Assembly: GCA_030427865.1 (NCBI GenBank)
Contig: JAUICK010000003.1
Coordinates: 1 to 64,000 of the forward strand
Direction: 5' to 3'
Source: Bacteroidia bacterium
GTDB lineage: Bacteria > Bacteroidota > Bacteroidia > Flavobacteriales > Flavobacteriaceae
DNA length: 64,000 bases
Below are positions 58,864 to 64,000 of the stretch, piece by piece. Position 1 is the stretch's first letter; each line of letters opens with the position of its first letter. The notes beneath the pieces are model-generated. The model saw only the letters and a list, made by a program, of their open reading frames with translations, did not search any database and had not been told where the DNA came from. Both the position numbers and the translations under genes were made by a program.

Positions 58864-61593
58864 ATGGAAGTATTACAAAAAGTAAAACCCCGTGTATACA
58901 AGTTTGGGGATAAACAAGCAGATGGTAACAGTAAAATGAAAAATTTGCTTGGAGGTAAAGGAGCAAATTTAGCAGAAATGAGTGCTATTGGAATTCCAGT
59001 TCCTCCAGGATTTACCATAACAACAGAAGTTTGTACAGAATACAATTTATTAGGCGAATACGCTGTTATAGAAATGATTCGAGAAGAAGTAGAAACTGCA
59101 ATCGAAAACATAGAAAACTTAATGGAAACTAAATTTGGCGACAAAGAAAACCCGCTTTTAGTTTCTGTTCGTTCTGGAGCAAGGGTTTCTATGCCCGGAA
59201 TGATGGATACCGTTTTAAACTTAGGTATGAATGATGAAGTTGTTTTAGGTTTGGCTAAAAAAACCAATAATGAACAATTTGCATGGGATTCTTATCGACG
59301 TTTTATACAAATGTACGGTGGCGTTGTTTTAGGAATGAAACCTGCATCAAAAGAAGATATCGATCCTTTTGAAGAAATTATGGAACATCTTAAAGAAAAA
59401 AGAGGAATTCAATTAGATACAGAATTTACTGTTCAAGATTTAAAAGATTTGGTGTATGATTTTAAAGATGCTGTAAAAAAACGAACAGGTAAAGATTTTC
59501 CTACTAATCCTTGGGATCAACTCTGGGGCGCTGTAATTGCGGTTTTTAATAGTTGGAATGGAGATAGAGCAGTGTATTACAGAAATATGAATGGTTTTCC
59601 AGCAGAATGGGGAACAGCTGTAAACGTGCAAGCAATGGTATATGGTAATATGGGAGAAAACTCTGGTACAGGTGTTTGTTTTACACGAGATGCAGGTACA
59701 GGAGAAAATGTATTTAATGGAGAATATCTAATCAATGCGCAAGGAGAAGACGTAGTAGCTGGTGTAAGAACACCTCAGCAAATTACTAAATTGGGTTCTC
59801 AGCGTTGGGCAGAATTGGCAAAAATAGAAGAAGTAGAAAGGCTTGAAAAATATCCTTCTTTAGAAGAATTAATGCCTTCTATTTTCAATGAATTAAACGA
59901 GTATCAAAACATTTTAGAAAAGCATTACAGAGATATGCAAGATATGGAGTTTACAATGCAAAATGGTAAACTTTGGATTCTTCAAACCAGAAACGGAAAG
60001 AGAACTGGAGCTGCAATGGTAAAGATTGCAATGGATTTATTAAAAGAGGGAATGATTGATGAAAAAGAAGCTTTATTACTGGTAGAACCTAATAAATTAG
60101 ATGAATTATTGCACCCAGTTTTTGATGCTAAAGCATTAAAAAAAGCCAATGTAATTGCACAAGGTTTACCTGCATCACCAGGAGCAGCAACTGGTAAAAT
60201 TGTGTTTTTTGCAGATGAAGCAAGCAAATATAAAAATAGCATTTTGGTAAGAATAGAAACTTCTCCAGAAGATTTAGAGGGAATGAATATTGCCAAAGGA
60301 ATTTTAACAGCAAGAGGAGGAATGACATCTCATGCTGCTGTTGTAGCTCGTGGAATGGGTAAGTGCTGTATTTCTGGTGCGGGAGCTTTAAAAATTAATT
60401 ATAAGAATAGAACTTTAACAGTAGATGGGCATGAATATCATGAAGGAGATTGGATTTCTTTAAATGGTTCTACTGGTAATATTATTGAGGGTAAAGTAGC
60501 TACTATGGAACCAGAATTAAGTGGCGAATTTGCAGAATTAATGAAATTAGCAGATAAATATGCAGTTATGAAAGTTAGAACCAATGCAGATAGTCCTAAA
60601 GATGCTAAAATAGCAAGACAATTTGGAGCACAAGGTATTGGATTAACAAGAACTGAACACATGTTCTTTGAATTGGATAGAATTAAAGCAATGCGCGAAA
60701 TGATTCTGGCAGATACTGTAAAAGGAAGAAGACAAGCATTAGAAGATTTATTACCCATGCAACGTGAAGATTTTGAGGGTATTTTTGAAGCTATGGAAGG
60801 GCATGCTGTAACAATTCGTTTACTTGACCCGCCATTACACGAGTTTGTACCTCATCAATTGGCAACACAAAAAGACTTAGCAGACGAAATGCATATTTCT
60901 TTACAAGCTGTTAAAAACAAGGTAGCAGAATTAGAAGAATTTAACCCAATGTTAGGTCACAGAGGTTGTCGTTTAGGAAATACTTATCCAGAAATTACAG
61001 AAATGCAAACAAGAGCAATTATTGAGGCTGCATTGAATTTAAAAACAAGAGGAATTATATGTAAGCCAGAAATAATGGTTCCATTAATTGGTACAGTAAA
61101 AGAGTTTGAAGCTCAAGAAACAATTATTAGAACTACTGCAAAAGAAATTTTTGAAGAAAGAAATGACACTGTAGAGTATTTAGTAGGTACTATGATAGAA
61201 ATACCAAGAGCAGCTTTAATGGCAGATAAAATAGCAGAAAAAGCAGATTTCTTTTCTTTTGGTACAAACGATTTAACGCAAATGACATTTGGATATTCAA
61301 GAGATGATGCGGGTAAATTCTTACCTATTTATCTTGAAAAAGGAATTTTAAAAAATGATCCTTTTGAAATATTAGATCAAGAAGGTGTAGGACAGTTAGT
61401 TAAGATGGGAACAGAAAGAGGTAGAAGTACAAAACCAAATTTAAAAGTTGGTATTTGTGGCGAACATGGTGGCGAACCAACTTCTGTTGAATTCTGTTAT
61501 AAAACAGGAATGAATTATGTTAGTTGCTCTCCTTATAGAGTTCCAATTGCAAGATTAGTATCTGCGCAAGCATCTATTAAATCAATGAATTAA
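58864..61593 (+). CDS. ppdK: Pyruvate, phosphate dikinase
   Basis: LLGGKGANLAEMSAIGIPVPPGFTITTEVC; GGMTSHAAVVARGMGKCCISG; GTNDLTQMTFGYSRDD. Confidence 0.96.
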   Translation: MEVLQKVKPRVYKFGDKQADGNSKMKNLLGGKGANLAEMSAIGIPVPPGFTITTEVCTEYNLLGEYAVIEMIREEVETAIENIENLMETKFGDKENPLLVSVRSGARVSMPGMMDTVLNLGMNDEVVLGLAKKTNNEQFAWDSYRRFIQMYGGVVLGMKPASKEDIDPFEEIMEHLKEKRGIQLDTEFTVQDLKDLVYDFKDAVKKRTGKDFPTNPWDQLWGAVIAVFNSWNGDRAVYYRNMNGFPAEWGTAVNVQAMVYGNMGENSGTGVCFTRDAGTGENVFNGEYLINAQGEDVVAGVRTPQQITKLGSQRWAELAKIEEVERLEKYPSLEELMPSIFNELNEYQNILEKHYRDMQDMEFTMQNGKLWILQTRNGKRTGAAMVKIAMDLLKEGMIDEKEALLLVEPNKLDELLHPVFDAKALKKANVIAQGLPASPGAATGKIVFFADEASKYKNSILVRIETSPEDLEGMNIAKGILTARGGMTSHAAVVARGMGKCCISGAGALKINYKNRTLTVDGHEYHEGDWISLNGSTGNIIEGKVATMEPELSGEFAELMKLADKYAVMKVRTNADSPKDAKIARQFGAQGIGLTRTEHMFFELDRIKAMREMILADTVKGRRQALEDLLPMQREDFEGIFEAMEGHAVTIRLLDPPLHEFVPHQLATQKDLADEMHISLQAVKNKVAELEEFNPMLGHRGCRLGNTYPEITEMQTRAIIEAALNLKTRGIICKPEIMVPLIGTVKEFEAQETIIRTTAKEIFEERNDTVEYLVGTMIEIPRAALMADKIAEKADFFSFGTNDLTQMTFGYSRDDAGKFLPIYLEKGILKNDPFEILDQEGVGQLVKMGTERGRSTKPNLKVGICGEHGGEPTSVEFCYKTGMNYVSCSPYRVPIARLVSAQASIKSMN

Positions 61594-61614
61594 TTTTTCC
61601 ATAATTTTATTTTT

Positions 61615-61644
61615 AAAACCCAGAAGTAATTACTTCTGGGTTTT
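61615..61644. terminator. Terminator after ppdK
   Basis: Perfect 30-nt palindrome AAAACCCAGAAGTAATTACTTCTGGGTTTT. Confidence 0.85.
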
Positions 61645-61687
61645 GTTTTAGGTATTAGAATACTTAATATTTATAAATATAAAAAGA

Positions 61688-61713
61688 CCAAATAATTAAA
61701 TTTGGTTTTTTTT
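61688..61713 (+). terminator. Second terminator-like hairpin after ppdK
   Basis: CCAAAT-6 nt-ATTTGG followed by T8. Confidence 0.5.
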
Positions 61714-61819
61714 AAACTTCATAGCAAATATCTTAAATATTCCCCAAAAATTATATGTAATATATTCAAAGCAAAGGTAGAAAAGTTGTAAAGATTAATA
61801 TTGTAAAAAATCGTAATAC

Positions 61820-62635
61820 TTATTTTTTTAAAGCTTTTTTTACTAATGTAAATTCATCAGCAAAAAATTTTGATGGAGATTTAGTAGTAAATGATTTAAA
61901 ATCTCTCGAAAAATGAGATTCATCATAATAATCATACATATAAATTAAATCTTTTAAACTAATAGCATTGTTTTCATATTGCTTCATTAAATTTAAAAAA
62001 CGATGAATGCGAATATACTTTGCAGGGGTTAAACCTACCATTTTTTTGAATTGAGTTTCTAAAGTTTTTTGCCCAAATGGAAGACTACTTAATAATTCAT
62101 TAACAGAAAGCATTCCCTCTTTTTGATGAATAGTATTTATAACCTTATCTATAGCTTGTGTATTTTTATTTTCAATTAAGGGTATGGTTAAAAGTAAATT
62201 TTCTATTTCTTGAAATAATGTATTAAAATTTTGGCTATTTCTTTTAAATATTTGCTCAAATTTTTCTGACAAAATAGCGTCTATTTCATTAAAATAAAGA
62301 TTTTTATTCGTGAATTTAGAAATATTTAAATTGGTAAGTTTATATAGAGCAGTTGGTTTAAAATTTAACCCACAAGAAAACCCTACTGCTTCTACACTAA
62401 AATCATAAGATTTATAAAACTGACCATTTAAAATAAGCTTTTTTAGGAGTGTAGTTTTTTTATTGATAATTGTTTTTTGTCGATCACCATAAACATAAGT
62501 AAACCCTGTAAAGCCTAATGGAATCATTACTGTTTTAAAAGGAATACAATCTTTAGAATAAGAAATATGATAAAATTCTTCTACTAAATGATTCACTTTT
62601 TTTACATTAAAATAAGTAAGTTTCATAGAACACAA
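61820..62635 (-). CDS. AraC family transcriptional regulator
   Basis: C-terminal AraC HTH: FGQKTLETQFKKMVGLTPAKYIRIHRFLNLM...YDYYDESHFSRDFKSFTTKSPSKFF. Confidence 0.9.
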   Translation of the reverse strand: MCSMKLTYFNVKKVNHLVEEFYHISYSKDCIPFKTVMIPLGFTGFTYVYGDRQKTIINKKTTLLKKLILNGQFYKSYDFSVEAVGFSCGLNFKPTALYKLTNLNISKFTNKNLYFNEIDAILSEKFEQIFKRNSQNFNTLFQEIENLLLTIPLIENKNTQAIDKVINTIHQKEGMLSVNELLSSLPFGQKTLETQFKKMVGLTPAKYIRIHRFLNLMKQYENNAISLKDLIYMYDYYDESHFSRDFKSFTTKSPSKFFADEFTLVKKALKK

Positions 62636-62674
62636 TTTTCTATTTTAAAAATAAATAAAAAATTCTACAAAAAA

Positions 62675-64000
62675 CTATTTTTTACTGGTTATCCAGTTTT
62701 TAGCATTTACAAAAGCCTCTAACCAAGGCGAAACTTCGTCTTTTCTGCCTTTTGGATAATTTGCCCAATTCCATTGGAATATTGAACGCTCAATATGAGG
62801 CATGGTTACTAAATGTCTTCCAGATTTATCACATAGCATAGCTGTATTAAAATCGGAACCATTTGGGTTATTAGGATAGCCTTCATAACCATATTTGGCA
62901 ACAATATGATAGTTTTCTTCAGCTTCTGGTAGACTGAATTTTCCTTCTCCATGAGAAATCCAAACCCCTAATTCTGTTCCTGCTAAAGATGATAACATCA
63001 CTGAATTGTTTTCTTGAATTTTTACTGATGTAAAAGAACTTTCGTGTTTTTGAGAATCATTATGATGCATTTTTCCATGCACTTCATGCTCAGGATTTAT
63101 CAATTCTAATTCCATCCAAAGTTGACAACCATTACAAATACCTACAGACAAAGTATCTTCTCTTTTAAAGAAATTCTTTAAAGCTGTATTTGCTTTTGCA
63201 TTGTATTTGAATGCTCCTGCCCAACCTTTTGCAGAACCTAAAACATCAGAATTAGAAAAACCACCAACAGCTCCAATAAACTGAATGTCTTCCAAAGTTT
63301 CACGACCCGAAATTAAATCGGTCATGTGTACATCTTTTACATCAAAACCAGCTAAATACATGGCATTTGCCATTTCACGTTCTGAATTTGAACCTTTTTC
63401 ACGGATAATTGCTGCTTTGGGTTTGTCATTTCGACCTTGTGGAGAAATCTTTTCTACTTTAAGATTCTTCGACTTCGTTTCTCTTCGCTCAGAATGACAA
63501 GAGTTAATTACGTCCTCTAATTTTCCAGTAAAATTTCTTGGAAATTTATAAGTTAATGGCTGCTTTTTATAATTATCAAACCTATCTTGAGCTAAATTAT
63601 TAGCTGTTTGTTTTTTATCTAATAAAAAAGACGTTTTGTACCAAACATCTCTCATTTCATTAACATCAAAAGAGAAATTGTCATTATTATTTTTGATGTT
63701 TACTATTCCTGAATTGTTTGCAGTTCCTATAGTAGAAAATTCAATATTAGTCTTTGATAAAATAGGTTCTACAGAAGAATCTGCTTGAAAAACAATTCCT
63801 GAATTTTCAGCAAATAGTACTTTTATTGAATCCTCTTCATTTAAAGAAGAAATATCAAAATCAGCTCCTAAATTTACATCAGCAAAACACATTTCTAATA
63901 AAGTTGTAATCAAACCACCAGAAGCAACATCATGTCCTGCAACAATTTTATCTGCTTTAATTAAATCTTGAAGGGTATTAAAAACCGTTTTTACATAAGA
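62675..64000 (-). CDS. purL: Phosphoribosylformylglycinamidine synthase (C-terminal part; 5' end outside window)
   Basis: Frame open to the window edge (SYVKTVFNTLQDLIKADKIVAGHDVASGGLITTLLEM); KAAIIREKGSNSEREMANAMYLAGFDVKDVHMTDL; GICNGCQLW glutaminase; PHIERSIFQWNW. Confidence 0.95.
   Translation of the reverse strand, partial: SYVKTVFNTLQDLIKADKIVAGHDVASGGLITTLLEMCFADVNLGADFDISSLNEEDSIKVLFAENSGIVFQADSSVEPILSKTNIEFSTIGTANNSGIVNIKNNNDNFSFDVNEMRDVWYKTSFLLDKKQTANNLAQDRFDNYKKQPLTYKFPRNFTGKLEDVINSCHSERRETKSKNLKVEKISPQGRNDKPKAAIIREKGSNSEREMANAMYLAGFDVKDVHMTDLISGRETLEDIQFIGAVGGFSNSDVLGSAKGWAGAFKYNAKANTALKNFFKREDTLSVGICNGCQLWMELELINPEHEVHGKMHHNDSQKHESSFTSVKIQENNSVMLSSLAGTELGVWISHGEGKFSLPEAEENYHIVAKYGYEGYPNNPNGSDFNTAMLCDKSGRHLVTMPHIERSIFQWNWANYPKGRKDEVSPWLEAFVNAKNWITSKK
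63423..63500. repeat. REP-like element inserted in frame in purL
   Basis: TTGTCATT (63423-63430) ... AATGACAA (63493-63500) ends, 78 nt = 26 codons; minus strand reads GTCATTCTGAGCGAAGAGAAACGAAGTCGAAGAATCTT... Confidence 0.75.

Noticed and set aside
58827-60758. Minus-strand ORFs opposite ppdK (58827-59267, 59440-59631, 59982-60296, 60128-60328, 60438-60758)
   Set aside because: Antisense frames within a highly conserved ppdK coding region.

Overview
This 64 kb window is an AT-rich chromosomal segment that looks like a marine Flavobacteriaceae (Polaribacter-like) genome; the assignment rests on gene content and style only. Most of it is housekeeping or common accessory content: tandem PPK2 kinases (first truncated by the window edge), cysteine desulfurase, FdhF/YdeP oxidoreductase + FdhD, AI-2E transporter, a MocR/PdxR-type regulator divergent from a seven-gene PPOX/GNAT/DinB/DUF1272 cluster, RluA pseudouridine synthase, gamma-glutamyltransferase, a TonB-dependent receptor/DUF4249 locus, dnaN, PIG-L deacetylase, SSS symporter, M14 peptidase, sulfatase, a beta-class DNA methyltransferase with an MjaI-like restriction locus, leuCDAB, two acyl-CoA ligases, ppdK, an AraC regulator and purL (truncated by the window edge). 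Main points worth a second look: (1) the MjaI-like endonuclease is interrupted by one in-frame TGA and is followed by a translationally coupled second putative nuclease ORF; (2) short REP-like palindromes (GTCATTCC/GTCATTCT type) supply coding sequence to three genes: a 26-codon in-frame insert in purL and the C-termini of an RluA family synthase and an ACP phosphodiesterase; (3) a 137-nt structured palindrome lies beside the restriction locus; (4) a MocR regulator has a perfect 10-bp inverted repeat in the divergent promoter of a functionally unexplained cluster; (5) a 37-aa membrane microprotein sits directly before a sodium/solute symporter; (6) a secreted protein has a strict 11-residue (5+6) Phe repeat; (7) a decayed IS1182-like transposase lies next to dnaN. 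No CRISPR array, rRNA or tRNA gene was recognised. All family names come from recognising motifs by eye, not from database searches.
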